Shown here in pieces: positions 1 through 9,889 of a DNA stretch of 64,000 bases. The position numbers were made by a program, and so were the translations under genes. How positions within the stretch are numbered: the first letter of the stretch is position 1; every line of letters begins with the position of its first letter. The notes beneath the pieces are model-generated. The model was not told where the DNA came from. It ran no database searches and saw nothing but the letters and a program-made list of their open reading frames with translations. The stretch spans positions 1 to 64,000 of the forward strand of contig NZ_JAQTXM010000018.1 in assembly GCF_028688795.1 (NCBI RefSeq). Reading direction: 5' to 3'. Source of the DNA: Rhodoferax sp. (GTDB taxonomy: Bacteria; Pseudomonadota; Gammaproteobacteria; Burkholderiales; Burkholderiaceae_C).

Positions 1-152
1 GTATCGACGTGAGGCGTGTAAATGGCCTTGTGTTTGCCGCGCAAACGGAGAGCAACTTCGCTGGCTACTCGTCCGAGGACCTTATCGGTCGCGTCAACCA
101 CAAACCACTCGTGCACCACGTCAGCGGGTTTGGCGCTGAAAGTTTTGGTCAT
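1..152 (-). CDS. rplM: 50S ribosomal protein L13, N-terminal part (cut by window edge)
   Basis: The reverse strand from the ATG at 152 reads [20 protein letters not shown] and continues with VLGRVASE and LRGKHK, the well-known N-terminus of ribosomal protein L13, a large-subunit assembly protein that binds 23S rRNA. Fifty codons are visible; the rest, and probably rpsI (S9), lie left of the window. The gene is preceded by a leader of about 170 nt and a good -10 box at 326-331. Only weak Shine-Dalgarno pairing (AGAGAAAA) precedes the ATG. Identification is by recalled family sequence and is firm despite the truncation. Confidence 0.95.
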   Translation of the reverse strand, partial: MTKTFSAKPADVVHEWFVVDATDKVLGRVASEVALRLRGKHKAIYTPHVD

Positions 153-325
153 GAGTTTTCTCTTTTAAAAAGGGAGGGTTTGTCGGGCTCTTTTCTACGG
201 TCGGCGTTCCTCTGATGGGAATCTCTTAGGTAGGATTTCTACTCTGCACACAGCCCGGTCAACAAAGGCCGAGACGATACTGAGAGACTTCGCCGCGGAG
301 CCACAAAAGCGCTGCGAAGCCTGTC

Positions 326-331
326 ATTATA
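326..331 (-). promoter_or_regulatory. Probable -10 box of the rplM promoter
   Basis: On the minus strand 331-326 reads TATAAT, a perfect sigma-70 -10 hexamer. The -35 region is weak (TTTACC at 19 bp spacing). Transcription would start near 319 and give an untranslated leader of about 165 nt before rplM. The leader spans 153-319 and contains no gene. Ribosomal protein operons are often autoregulated through such leaders, but I see no specific structure that proves it here. The box also lies just upstream of the divergent rlmJ start at 365. Confidence 0.5.
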
Positions 332-364
332 CAAATATCCGGGTCGACAGGGTAAAATCGACAC

Positions 365-1291
365 ATGTTCAGTTATCGCCACGCCTTTCATGCCGGCAAC
401 CATGCCGATGTTCTCAAGCACACCGCCTTGATTGCAGTCTTGCGCCACATGACGCAAAAAGACACCGCCCTCAATGTGTTTGACACCCACGCGGGGGCTG
501 GCCTGTACCGACTTGACGGTGACTACGCCCAGACCAGCGGTGAGGCGGCTAATGGCTACCTGAAGCTGGTAGAGGCCTTGGCCAATGCGGCCAAAAACGG
601 CACAGACAAAAATGCGCCACCCACCCACCCGGCACTGCAAGACTATCTTGATCTGGTGGCCAGCTTCAACAAGGGTGTCAGCCACACGGTGTACCCGGGC
701 TCACCCTTCATCATTCACAACTTGCTGCAAGGGCGCGACCGTGACCGACTGAAGCTATTCGAGTTGCACCCGACCGATGCCAAGACCCTGCGCGCCAATA
801 TTGCCCAACTGGAAGCGGGCCGTCTGGTCACCGTCGACCAAGAAGACAGTTTCGAAGCCTTGAAGAAGTTTTTGCCGCCACCGTCGCGGCGCGCCCTGGT
901 GCTGTGCGACCCCAGCTACGAGATGAAAACCGACTACGCCCGTGTCGTCGGCATGATGACCGACGCCGTCAAGCGCTTTGCCACCGGTACTTACATGGTG
1001 TGGTACCCGATCATTCCGCGCCCCGAGGCCCATGATCTTCCGCGCAAGCTCAAAACCCTGGCGGTGCGTGAAGGGCGTCCGTGGCTCAATGCCACGCTCA
1101 CCGTCAAATCCAGCAAACTTACCACCGACGACGAAGGCGAGGTGGTGCGTCCGGGCCTGCCAGCCAGCGGGGTGTTTGTGATTAACCCGCCGCACACACT
1201 CAAGGCCACACTGGTGGGGGCATTGGGACAAGCTGCCAAGTTTCTGGCGCAGGATAAGAACAAAGCGTTTGAGGTGGAGTCGGGCGGGTAG
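365..1291 (+). CDS. rlmJ: 23S rRNA (adenine(2030)-N6)-methyltransferase RlmJ
   Basis: This 308-residue protein is a RlmJ (YhiR) family SAM-dependent methyltransferase that modifies A2030 of 23S rRNA. The family N-terminus MFSYRHAFHAGNHADVLKH is present, followed by a SAM-binding segment around residues 36-48 (NVFDTHAGAGLY). The catalytic motif IV is DPSYE near residue 180, where the canonical N6-adenine motif is DPPY; the second proline is serine. FATGTYMVWYP follows as in the family. The length is slightly above the 280 residues usual in E. coli. It is divergent from rplM and convergent with the isomerase gene at 1304, with 12 bases between stops. Confidence 0.93.
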   Translation: MFSYRHAFHAGNHADVLKHTALIAVLRHMTQKDTALNVFDTHAGAGLYRLDGDYAQTSGEAANGYLKLVEALANAAKNGTDKNAPPTHPALQDYLDLVASFNKGVSHTVYPGSPFIIHNLLQGRDRDRLKLFELHPTDAKTLRANIAQLEAGRLVTVDQEDSFEALKKFLPPPSRRALVLCDPSYEMKTDYARVVGMMTDAVKRFATGTYMVWYPIIPRPEAHDLPRKLKTLAVREGRPWLNATLTVKSSKLTTDDEGEVVRPGLPASGVFVINPPHTLKATLVGALGQAAKFLAQDKNKAFEVESGG

Positions 1292-1303
1292 GGCTCCCCC
1301 CAC

Positions 1304-1966
1304 TCATTTTCCGCTCTCTATCCCCCCGCCGGACGAAAGAGGGAGCCAACGGGCAACCTGCTCTGAGGCGTACCACTCGTCTTCCAGCTTTGCGTCGCCC
1401 TTCACATAAGCGGCGAGCATGGGGAGTGCATCGAAACCCCAGAAAAGTTTGCCGTCCACCTCAAACGTGGGCACACCGAAGACGCCTTTTTCAATAGCGT
1501 CGCCGGTGTTGGTTCTGAGTTGAGCCTTGACGGTCTCACCATTGGGATCGTGCTGAGGCGCGAGCTGTGATGCCAGGGCTTGCAGCCGCGTCACATCTGC
1601 TGCATCTGCGCCACCTTGCCAGACATGGCGAAAAATTGATTCACAGACATATCGGCTCACCAAACCGTCACCCCCACACGCCACCGCCAAGCGCAGCAAG
1701 CCCAGAGGGTTGAACGGGTGTTGAGCTGGCAACTGCAAATCAACCTGGTGTTGGCGTGCCAGCCAGAGCACTTGCCGGTAGGTCCACTCGCGTTTGCCAG
1801 GAATCTCTGCCGGGCCCAATTGTCCGTGGTGCTTGAGTAGCGCAGCAAACAAAATCGGCTTGTAACTGACTCGGTAACTCAGGTCTTGCAGCGCAAGGGG
1901 TAGTTTTTCAAACGCCAGATACGCAAAGGGCGAGATGAAGTCCAGGTAACAGTTGATGTGTTTCAT
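1304..1966 (-). CDS. 2-hydroxychromene-2-carboxylate isomerase / DsbA-family oxidoreductase
   Basis: The 220-residue protein has the thioredoxin-fold, kappa-GST-like architecture of 2-hydroxychromene-2-carboxylate isomerases. The N-terminus reads YLDFISPFAYLAFEKL; the serine at position 12 corresponds to the catalytic glutathione-activating serine of NahD-type enzymes. FGVPTFEVDGKLFWG near residue 180 is the family's cis-proline and substrate loop. The natural substrate is unclear, since many homologues sit outside naphthalene pathways. An upstream in-frame extension to 2191 runs antisense-like through the DUF1289 gene and is rejected; the ATG at 1966 aligns with the family. It is last in the leftward block, 13 bases after DUF1289. 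Confidence 0.85.
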   Translation of the reverse strand: MKHINCYLDFISPFAYLAFEKLPLALQDLSYRVSYKPILFAALLKHHGQLGPAEIPGKREWTYRQVLWLARQHQVDLQLPAQHPFNPLGLLRLAVACGGDGLVSRYVCESIFRHVWQGGADAADVTRLQALASQLAPQHDPNGETVKAQLRTNTGDAIEKGVFGVPTFEVDGKLFWGFDALPMLAAYVKGDAKLEDEWYASEQVARWLPLSSGGGIESGK

Positions 1967-1979
1967 GGTGGCGTGCACT

Positions 1980-2261
1980 TCAAGCAGGTGGCGCAAGCAC
2001 TGCGTCATCCCGGTCAAGATGCTGCGCAATCCGCGCTTCAATGTCGCCCCAAACCTGGCGCTTGAACACGGCATCGGCATTGCCCCAGGCGCGAATTTCA
2101 TCGAGGGTGCGCAAGCAACCCTCGCACAGCCCGAGTGCCTCATCCATCTGGCACACCGACATGCAGGGCGAGGGCACAACTGCTTCATCAATTTCGGCTC
2201 TAGCCCTTACATCTCGGGCGCTAGCAGCTAGAAAAATCATAGCCTTTTGATTCAATGTCAT
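1980..2261 (-). CDS. DUF1289 domain protein with repeat-derived N-terminus
   Basis: The small protein (93 residues) carries the DUF1289 signature: cysteines at 33, 37, 46 and 49 in PSPCMSVCQMD and LCEGCLRTLDEI, probably a metal site of unknown function. The ATG at 2261 overlaps the ybaK stop as ATGA, which supports this start by translational coupling. Residues 7-27 are encoded by repeat copy A, so the conserved domain is preceded by about 28 residues that I do not recall in homologues. An alternative is initiation at the GTG of codon 29. The gene lies 13 bases before the isomerase gene. Confidence 0.8.
   Translation of the reverse strand: MTLNQKAMIFLAASARDVRARAEIDEAVVPSPCMSVCQMDEALGLCEGCLRTLDEIRAWGNADAVFKRQVWGDIEARIAQHLDRDDAVLAPPA
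2182..2243 (-). repeat. Dispersed palindromic element, copy A (in DUF1289 gene)
   Basis: Reading the minus strand, a 17-base arm GCTATGATTTTTCTAGC (2243-2227) is followed by T, 19 bases containing AGCGC, and the block GGGCTAGAGCCG (ending 2195). TAGCT-to-GGGCTA spacing is exactly 19, as in every other copy. It is read in sense by the DUF1289 gene, starting six codons after the ATG, with no stop codon in that frame, and encodes IFLAASARDVRARAEI. Confidence 0.85.
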
Positions 2262-2773
2262 GGCGCCCCCTGCTCGGCAACATCCACCATGGGCGCACCG
2301 GTCAAATGCCGCAGGTCGTCCGGCTGCAACTTGAAGACACCGTGCGGGTGCCCAGCGGCAGCCCAGATCTCATCAAAACGCAGCAAATCGCGGTCAATCA
2401 GGGTGATGAGGGGTGTGGCATGCGCTACGGGCGAGACACCGCCAATTGAAAAGCCGGTGCTGGCTTTGACGAAGTCCGCATCAGCCCGTCCGAGCTTTTG
2501 GCCTTCGGTACACACCAGCGCCTGCACCTTCTTTTCATCAACCCGGCGGTCACCCGAGGTAATCACCAACACAGCAATCGCATCTGGCTTGCGCTTGAAG
2601 ATGATGCTTTTGGCAATCTGGCCAAGCTGGATGCCCAGCGCATCGGCCGCCTGCTGCGCGGTTCGGGCCGCATCACTCAGCATCACCGGCGCGTGCGGGT
2701 GGCCCTTGTCTTGCAAGGCCCGGGCCACGCGTTGCACGCCTTCTGGCAGGGGCTTGAGTTCCGCGCCGCACAT
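2258..2773 (-). CDS. YbaK/EbsC-family aminoacyl-tRNA deacylase
   Basis: This 171-residue protein belongs to the YbaK/ProX editing-domain family that hydrolyses mischarged aminoacyl-tRNA (for example Cys-tRNAPro). Typical features are KSIIFKRKPDA (around 56-66, with the conserved lysine), a central VLVITSGDRRVDEKKV strand-turn and GFSIGGVSPVAH, the family's glycine-rich loop. The ATG at 2773 shares one base with the stop of the HMG-CoA lyase gene (TGATG), so it is preferred to an upstream GTG at 2782. The 3' end overlaps DUF1289 by four bases. The exact tRNA substrate cannot be read from sequence. Confidence 0.87.
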   Translation of the reverse strand: MCGAELKPLPEGVQRVARALQDKGHPHAPVMLSDAARTAQQAADALGIQLGQIAKSIIFKRKPDAIAVLVITSGDRRVDEKKVQALVCTEGQKLGRADADFVKASTGFSIGGVSPVAHATPLITLIDRDLLRFDEIWAAAGHPHGVFKLQPDDLRHLTGAPMVDVAEQGAP

Positions 2774-3681
2774 CAGGCGCACCGCTTGTTGAGCACGGCT
2801 TTTCCCACGCGGGAGTTGGTTGGCCGCTGGAGAAAATCGCTGATGAACTGACCCGCGTCAATGAGTTTGTCCAGGTCAATGCCAGTCTCGATGCCCATGC
2901 CGTGCAGCAGGTAGACCACATCTTCGGTGGCGACGTTTCCGGTGGCACCCTTGGCGTACGGGCAGCCGCCCAAGCCAGCCACGGATGACTGGAAGTTCCA
3001 CACCCCCATTTGCAGCGCCGCCAAGGTGTTGCTCAGGGCCTGGCCGTAGGTATCGTGAAAGTGTCCGCTGATGTGGTCGATATCGAAATGCGCTAGCGTC
3101 GCCTCGATGGCGCGCTGCACTCTCAAAGGCGTGCCCGCCCCAATCGTGTCCGCCACGTCGACCCGTTGCACGCCAATGTCCGCCATCAACCGCGCCAACA
3201 TGCCCACGCGCTCGGGCGCAATGTCGCCTTCATACGGGCAGCCTACGGTGCAGCTCATGGCACCGCGAACGTTGATGCCGGCGGCACGGGCGGCCGCCAC
3301 CACCGGGGCAAAACGCTCGATGCTCTCAGCGATGGAGCAATTGATATTCTTCTGGCTGAAGGCCTCGCTGGCCGCGCCAAACACCACGATTTCATCGGGC
3401 TGGCAAGCTAACGCGGCCTCAAACCCCTTGAGGTTGGGCGTAAGCACTGAGTAGCGCACGCCACTTTGGCGCGTGACACCCGCCATCACCTCCACGTTAT
3501 CAGCCATCTGCGGCACCCATTTGGGCGAGACAAAGCTGGTGACCTCGATTTCTTTCAGGCCAGCGGCTTGCAAGCGGTGCACCAGCTCGATCTTGACGGC
3601 GGCGGGCACGGTTTGTTTTTCGTTTTGCAGGCCGTCGCGCGGGCCGACATCGACCAATTTGACGCGGGAAGGGTAGTTCAT
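2773..3681 (-). CDS. mvaB: Hydroxymethylglutaryl-CoA lyase
   Basis: The enzyme cleaves 3-hydroxy-3-methylglutaryl-CoA to acetoacetate and acetyl-CoA, the last step of leucine degradation. It is 302 residues long, typical for the family. The TIM-barrel motif VGPRDGLQNE carries the catalytic Arg15; metal ligands are in GHFHD (His207, His209), and the signature GLGGCPYAKGATGNVATED holds the catalytic Cys240. The ATG at 3681 fits homologues. It follows ghrA by 33 bases and is translationally coupled to ybaK. Together with the carboxylase and hydratase genes to the right it makes the lower isovaleryl-CoA pathway (the liu system). Confidence 0.95.
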   Translation of the reverse strand: MNYPSRVKLVDVGPRDGLQNEKQTVPAAVKIELVHRLQAAGLKEIEVTSFVSPKWVPQMADNVEVMAGVTRQSGVRYSVLTPNLKGFEAALACQPDEIVVFGAASEAFSQKNINCSIAESIERFAPVVAAARAAGINVRGAMSCTVGCPYEGDIAPERVGMLARLMADIGVQRVDVADTIGAGTPLRVQRAIEATLAHFDIDHISGHFHDTYGQALSNTLAALQMGVWNFQSSVAGLGGCPYAKGATGNVATEDVVYLLHGMGIETGIDLDKLIDAGQFISDFLQRPTNSRVGKAVLNKRCA

Positions 3682-3714
3682 GTGCTGTTTTTCAATCGTT
3701 CAATGGGGCGCCGT

Positions 3715-4644
3715 TCAATAACCGCGCAGGGGGTCAACGATACCGCCAACCGAATGACCACGCTGCAACGCGTCAAGCTTGCCCACGATCTGCGCAATGC
3801 TGTCATCACGCAGCGTGCGCGCCGAGGTGTGCGGTGTGATGGTGATTTGGGGTTCGCGCCAAAATGGGTGCGCTGACGGCAGCGGCTCGGTGCGAAACAC
3901 GTCAAGCAATGCGCCTGCCAAATGCCCGCTGTGGATGAGGGCCAGCAAATCGTCGTCCACCAAATGCGCGCCACGCGCGACGTTGATCACGTAGCCGCCA
4001 GGCTGCAGGCGGCTTAAGGTGTCGCGGTTGAGGATGTTGGCCGTGTCGGGCGTGAGCGGCAGCAGGTTCACCAGCACGCGGCTGCTGGCCAGAAAATCAT
4101 TGAACTGCGCCGCCCCCGCGAAACCGCGCACACCGTCCAGCGCCTTGATGGAGCGGCTCCAGCCATTGACGGAGAACTCAAAATGCGCCAGGGCCTGCGC
4201 CACGCGTGCGCCCAGTGCGCCCAGGCCCATCACGCCCACGGGAAAATTGCTGCGCTGGCGCGGTGGGTAAGTCGTCCAATGCCCGTTGCGCACATCTTCG
4301 GCATAGGTCTCAAGGTCACGAAAGTGGCGAATCACGGCCTGGCTGACGTATTCCGCCATCTGCACCGCCATGCCCGCATCTTCAAGACGCACCAAGGTGG
4401 CCTGAGGCGGCAGGCGCAGTTTCAGCAATGCATCGACCCCGGCGCCGATGTTGAAGATGCCTTTGAGCTGCGGCTGCTCGTCAAAGAATTGTTGCGGCGG
4501 CGCCCACACCACGGCGTAGTCGGCAAGTGCATCGCCCGGCTGCCAAACAGACACATTGGCCTGCGGCAACGCGGCGCGCAAGCCCGCCAGCCAGGGCGCG
4601 GGATCGGTATTGGAACAACAAAAACTGATGCGAAACGGCGTCAT
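3715..4644 (-). CDS. ghrA: Glyoxylate/hydroxypyruvate reductase A
   Basis: A 309-residue D-2-hydroxyacid dehydrogenase most like GhrA, which reduces glyoxylate and hydroxypyruvate with NAD(P)H. The Rossmann motif GLGALG appears near residue 143, and the catalytic triad is visible as Arg in INVARG, Glu in RTEPLP and His in TPHTSA. The start is the ATG at 4644 (MTPFRISFCC); four extra residues from an upstream TTG derive from repeat copy B. The ribosome-binding region (GAAAG) also falls in the arm of that repeat. Its presence inside the leucine block is not explained by the pathway. Confidence 0.88.
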   Translation of the reverse strand: MTPFRISFCCSNTDPAPWLAGLRAALPQANVSVWQPGDALADYAVVWAPPQQFFDEQPQLKGIFNIGAGVDALLKLRLPPQATLVRLEDAGMAVQMAEYVSQAVIRHFRDLETYAEDVRNGHWTTYPPRQRSNFPVGVMGLGALGARVAQALAHFEFSVNGWSRSIKALDGVRGFAGAAQFNDFLASSRVLVNLLPLTPDTANILNRDTLSRLQPGGYVINVARGAHLVDDDLLALIHSGHLAGALLDVFRTEPLPSAHPFWREPQITITPHTSARTLRDDSIAQIVGKLDALQRGHSVGGIVDPLRGY

Positions 4645-4648
4645 ACAT

Positions 4649-4713
4649 GCTTTCAATTCAATAGCTTCTCACGCTTGTTTTATAAGGCTTAGAGGCCAAA
4701 ATCATCTATAAAA
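4649..4713 (+). repeat. Dispersed palindromic element, copy B (intergenic, at ghrA start)
   Basis: The plus strand shows GCTTTCAATTCAATAGC (4649-4665), then T, 19 bases including CACGC, then GGCTTAGAGGCC ending at 4697, and an A/T tail up to the carboxylase stop codon at 4714. TAGCT-to-block spacing is 19. The copy fills almost the whole gap between the mccA stop and the ghrA start, so it forms the untranslated spacer and the ribosome-binding region of ghrA. Confidence 0.9.
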
Positions 4714-6753
<2,040 letters not shown>

Positions 6754-6808
6754 TCGTGTCTCCATGGCACCATCGCCAAACTATCAATAAATGGGAATCT
6801 GACCACGA

Positions 6809-7588
6809 CTAGCCAAGCCAGTTGGGTTTGCGCTTGTTGAGGAACGACTGCACGCCTTCCTTGCCCTCATCGCTGGCGCGGATGCTGGCGATGCCTTGCA
6901 CCGTGTGGGCGATCAAGGCGGCGTCGATGTCTTTGCCGGCCACGTCAAGCAGCAGGGTTTTGCATTCGCGCACGGCGTTCGGGCTGGCATTGACCAGCGC
7001 TTTGGTGATTTCTGCCAGCTTGTCATCAAGTTGATCGGCGCTAACCACCGCGTGCACAAAACCAATGCGCAAAGCCTCGGCGGCATCAAAACGCTCGGCC
7101 GTCAAAAAGTAGCGGTGCGCGGCGCGGGCGCCCATGGCGCGGATCACGTATGGGCTGATGGTGGCGGGGTACAGGCCCAGCTTGACTTCGCTCAGGCAGT
7201 AGTTGGCGGTGTCGACACTCACAGCCAGGTCACAGGCCGCGACCAGGCCCATGCCACCGGCGTAAACATCGCCCTGGATGCGCGCAACCGTGGGTTTGGG
7301 GCAGGTGTAGATCACGAGCAGCATCTCGGCCAGCTGCGCCGCATCCGCCAGGTTTTCAGCATGCGTGTAGTCCGCCATGCGGCGCATCCAGTTCAGATCG
7401 GCACCGGCGCAAAAGGCCGGGCCCTCTGCGGCGAGCACGATGGCGCGCACCTGGCTGTCCTGGCCCAGTTGCGTGAAAGCTTGCGTGAGTTCAGCAATCG
7501 CCTCGTCGTTGAAGGCGTTGCGGACTTCGGGGCGATTTAAGGTGATCTGGGCCAAATAGCCTTCGGTTTCGATGCGAAGATTACTCAT
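6809..7588 (-). CDS. liuC: Methylglutaconyl-CoA hydratase (enoyl-CoA hydratase family)
   Basis: A 259-residue crotonase-fold enzyme, most likely hydrating 3-methylglutaconyl-CoA to HMG-CoA given its place between the two methylcrotonyl-CoA carboxylase genes. The oxyanion-hole segments are visible as GPAFCAGADLNWM (around 60-72) and YAGGMGLVAACDLAV. The ending SFLNKRKPNWLG is typical. The ATG at 7588 overlaps the DinB stop as ATGA, so an upstream in-frame extension to 7636 is rejected. Function is inferred from family and neighbourhood; the fold alone would not fix the substrate. Confidence 0.9.
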   Translation of the reverse strand: MSNLRIETEGYLAQITLNRPEVRNAFNDEAIAELTQAFTQLGQDSQVRAIVLAAEGPAFCAGADLNWMRRMADYTHAENLADAAQLAEMLLVIYTCPKPTVARIQGDVYAGGMGLVAACDLAVSVDTANYCLSEVKLGLYPATISPYVIRAMGARAAHRYFLTAERFDAAEALRIGFVHAVVSADQLDDKLAEITKALVNASPNAVRECKTLLLDVAGKDIDAALIAHTVQGIASIRASDEGKEGVQSFLNKRKPNWLG

Positions 7589-8094
7589 GAAACCGCCTCC
7601 TCCTGCAGGAAGTCGACCAAATCCAATTCCGGGCAAGGCAGGCCGAGGGCCGTCAACGCAGCCGAAATCTGCCCACGGTGGTGTGTGCCGTGGTTGAACA
7701 CATGCGCCAGTGTTGCGGCGAATGGCAGCGTGGCCGACGTGCCACGCACGGTGGTGTAGCTGAGTTCACCATCAAAACGCGCGGCGGGCCAGCCCTCAAT
7801 CAGCGGCAACCAGTTGGCCGCACCACCTTTGAGCGCCTGCGCCAATCGCTCGCGATCGGGTTCGGCCTCAGTATCAAGCGGCACTTTGGGAGATAGACCC
7901 TTGCCAAAACGCGCATACCAGATCAGGTGCTCGCCCACGAGCAAATGGTTCAACGTGCCATGGATGCTCTTGAAGAACAGCCCCACGTCACGTCTGTAGT
8001 CGGCCTCCGGCACTGCCTCCACAGCCTTAAGCAGACACTTGGTGGCCCAGACGTTGTAGCGAGCGAAGCAGGAAAAATGGGTGTGTGCATCCAT
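7585..8094 (-). CDS. DinB-family putative metalloenzyme
   Basis: The 169-residue protein starts MDAHTHFSCFARYNVWAT at 8094 and matches the DinB/DUF664 four-helix bundle family. The expected metal-binding triad is present as His50 (LNHLLVGEH) and His135 with His139 in FNHGTHHRGQ. Family members include thiol-dependent transferases, but most, including this one, have no proven reaction. An extension to 8385 is antisense reading through mccB and is rejected. It sits between the two carboxylase subunits' genes, coupled to the hydratase by an ATGA overlap, so it is co-expressed with leucine breakdown. Confidence 0.85.
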   Translation of the reverse strand: MDAHTHFSCFARYNVWATKCLLKAVEAVPEADYRRDVGLFFKSIHGTLNHLLVGEHLIWYARFGKGLSPKVPLDTEAEPDRERLAQALKGGAANWLPLIEGWPAARFDGELSYTTVRGTSATLPFAATLAHVFNHGTHHRGQISAALTALGLPCPELDLVDFLQEEAVS

Positions 8095-8113
8095 GGGTTT
8101 AAGGTTCCTGCAA

Positions 8114-9736
8114 TTACATCCGGAACAGGCCGAATTTCGTCTCGGGTATGGGCGCATTGCGGCTGGCAGACAAGCCCAGTGCCAGCACACGCCGGGTGTC
8201 TGCCGGGTCGATGATGCCGTCGTCCCACAACCTGGCGGTGGCAAAGTACGGGTGGCCTTGCACTTCGTATTGGCTTCGAATCGGGGCTTTAAAGGCTTCT
8301 TCTTCCGCTGCGGTCCACTGCCCGCCTTTGAGTTCAATGCCGTCGCGGCGCACCGTGGCCAACACGCTGGCTGCTTGCTCACCACCCATCACCGAAATAC
8401 GGGCATTCGGCCACATCCACAAGAAACGCGGACTGAACGCGCGCCCACACATGCCGTAATTACCCGCGCCAAAGCTGCCGCCAATGATGATGGTGAATTT
8501 GGGCACCGCCGCCGTCGCTACCGCTGTGACCATCTTGGCGCCGTTGCGGGCAATGCCTTCGTTCTCGTATTTGCGCCCAACCATGAAGCCGGTGATGTTC
8601 TGCAAAAACACCAGCGGGATCTTGCGCTGGCAGCACAACTCGATGAAGTGGGTGCCCTTTAACGCCGATTCGCTGAACAGAATGCCGTTGTTGGCGATGA
8701 TGCCCACTGGCATGCCCTCAATGCGGGCAAAGCCACAAATCAGCGTGGTGCCAAAACGCGATTTGAACTCGTCAAAGTCCGAGTCATCGACGATGCGGGC
8801 AATGATTTCATGCACATCAAACGGTTTGCGGGTGTCGACCGGAATCACCCCATAAAGCTCCTCTGCTGCGTATTTGGGAGCTGCTGGCGCATGATTCGCC
8901 TGGGCTAGAGGCTTTTTTTTATATAAGTTCTTGACCGCCGTGCGGGCCAGCGCCAGCGCGTGCATGTCGTTTTGCGCCAGATGGTCCGCCACACCGCTCA
9001 AGCGCGTGTGCACGTCACCACCGCCCAGGTCTTCCGCAGTGACGACCTCGCCAGTGGCGGCTTTCACCAACGGTGGGCCACCCAAAAAGATCGTGCCCTG
9101 GTTCTTGACAATGATGGCCTCGTCGCTCATGGCCGGCACGTAGGCGCCGCCCGCCGTGCAACTGCCCATGACCACGGCAATTTGTGCAATGCCCTGCGCG
9201 CTCATGGTGGCCTGGTTGAAAAAGATGCGGCCAAAGTGGTCGCGATCAGGAAAGACTTCGTCCTGGTTCGGCAAGTTGGCACCGCCCGAGTCCACCAGGT
9301 AGATGCAGGGCAGGCAGTTTTGCTGCGCCACTTCCTGCGCGCGCAAGTGTTTTTTGACCGTCATCGGGTAATAGGTGCCGCCTTTGACGGTGGCGTCGTT
9401 GCAGACAATCATGCAGTCCACGCCGCTCACGCGGCCAATGCCGGCCACGATGCCCGCACCCGGCGCGCTGTCGGTGCCATCGCGGTCCGGGTACATGCCC
9501 ATCGCCGCCAAGGGCGAGAGCTCCAGAAAAGGTGTGCCAGGGTCGAGCAGCATTTGCACGCGGTCGCGCGGCAACAGCTTGCCGCGCGCCGTGTGCTTGG
9601 CACGGGCAGCGTCGCCACCGCCCATTTCTACCTGCGTGACTTTGGCGTTCAGGTCATCTACCAGGGCGCGCATGGCGGCGGCGTTGGCCTGAAAATCGGC
9701 AGAGCGGGCGTTGAGTTTTGTATCTAGCGCGGGCAT
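8114..9736 (-). CDS. mccB: Methylcrotonyl-CoA carboxylase, carboxyltransferase (beta) subunit
   Basis: The 540-residue carboxyltransferase moves CO2 from biotin to 3-methylcrotonyl-CoA. Clear family segments are [48 protein letters not shown], the CoA-binding [16 protein letters not shown] and [15 protein letters not shown]. The start is the ATG at 9736 ([15 protein letters not shown]), with in-frame upstream sequence rejected. Residues 270-291, in the linker between the two crotonase-like halves just before AEELYGVIP, are encoded by repeat copy D. It is the first gene of the leftward block and faces an AraC-type regulator. The Pseudomonas counterpart is liuB. Confidence 0.95.
   Translation of the reverse strand: MPALDTKLNARSADFQANAAAMRALVDDLNAKVTQVEMGGGDAARAKHTARGKLLPRDRVQMLLDPGTPFLELSPLAAMGMYPDRDGTDSAPGAGIVAGIGRVSGVDCMIVCNDATVKGGTYYPMTVKKHLRAQEVAQQNCLPCIYLVDSGGANLPNQDEVFPDRDHFGRIFFNQATMSAQGIAQIAVVMGSCTAGGAYVPAMSDEAIIVKNQGTIFLGGPPLVKAATGEVVTAEDLGGGDVHTRLSGVADHLAQNDMHALALARTAVKNLYKKKPLAQANHAPAAPKYAAEELYGVIPVDTRKPFDVHEIIARIVDDSDFDEFKSRFGTTLICGFARIEGMPVGIIANNGILFSESALKGTHFIELCCQRKIPLVFLQNITGFMVGRKYENEGIARNGAKMVTAVATAAVPKFTIIIGGSFGAGNYGMCGRAFSPRFLWMWPNARISVMGGEQAASVLATVRRDGIELKGGQWTAAEEEAFKAPIRSQYEVQGHPYFATARLWDDGIIDPADTRRVLALGLSASRNAPIPETKFGLFRM
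8865..8927 (+). repeat. Dispersed palindromic element, copy D (inside mccB, antisense)
   Basis: The plus strand shows a weakened arm GCTGCGTATTTGGGAGC (8865-8881), GGCGC, then GGGCTAGAGGCT (ending 8913) and a T/A-rich tail with TATATAA. AGCT-to-GGGCTA spacing is 19. Antisense to mccB, it encodes [17 protein letters not shown] in the interdomain linker, in the same phase as copies C, E, I and J. The lysine-rich peptide comes from the T-run of the tail. Confidence 0.85.
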
Positions 9737-9889
9737 GGCGTTCTTTCTGTGTGTCGGGTGTGGCGTGAATCGTCTGCGCCATTGTGAATGGCCTGAGCAT
9801 AGAACGACAAGCTGGTTTGTACCGGCCACCAAGGTTGCAAATTGCGCCATGAATAGGCACACTCAGGCGTTTCAGCACCACCCCACCCC
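9737..9889. promoter_or_regulatory. Divergent control region between mccB and the AraC-type regulator
   Basis: These 153 bases separate the divergent starts of mccB and the AraC-family gene and hold no convincing coding sequence, so promoters for both probably lie here. I see no strong sigma-70 hexamers. If the AraC protein controls leucine breakdown, its site should be in this stretch, but I cannot point to a specific operator. Confidence 0.4.

Noticed and set aside
1304..2191. Isomerase gene starting at 2191
   Set aside because: The extra 75 residues run through the DUF1289 gene in another frame and are cysteine/arginine-rich; the family start is at 1966.
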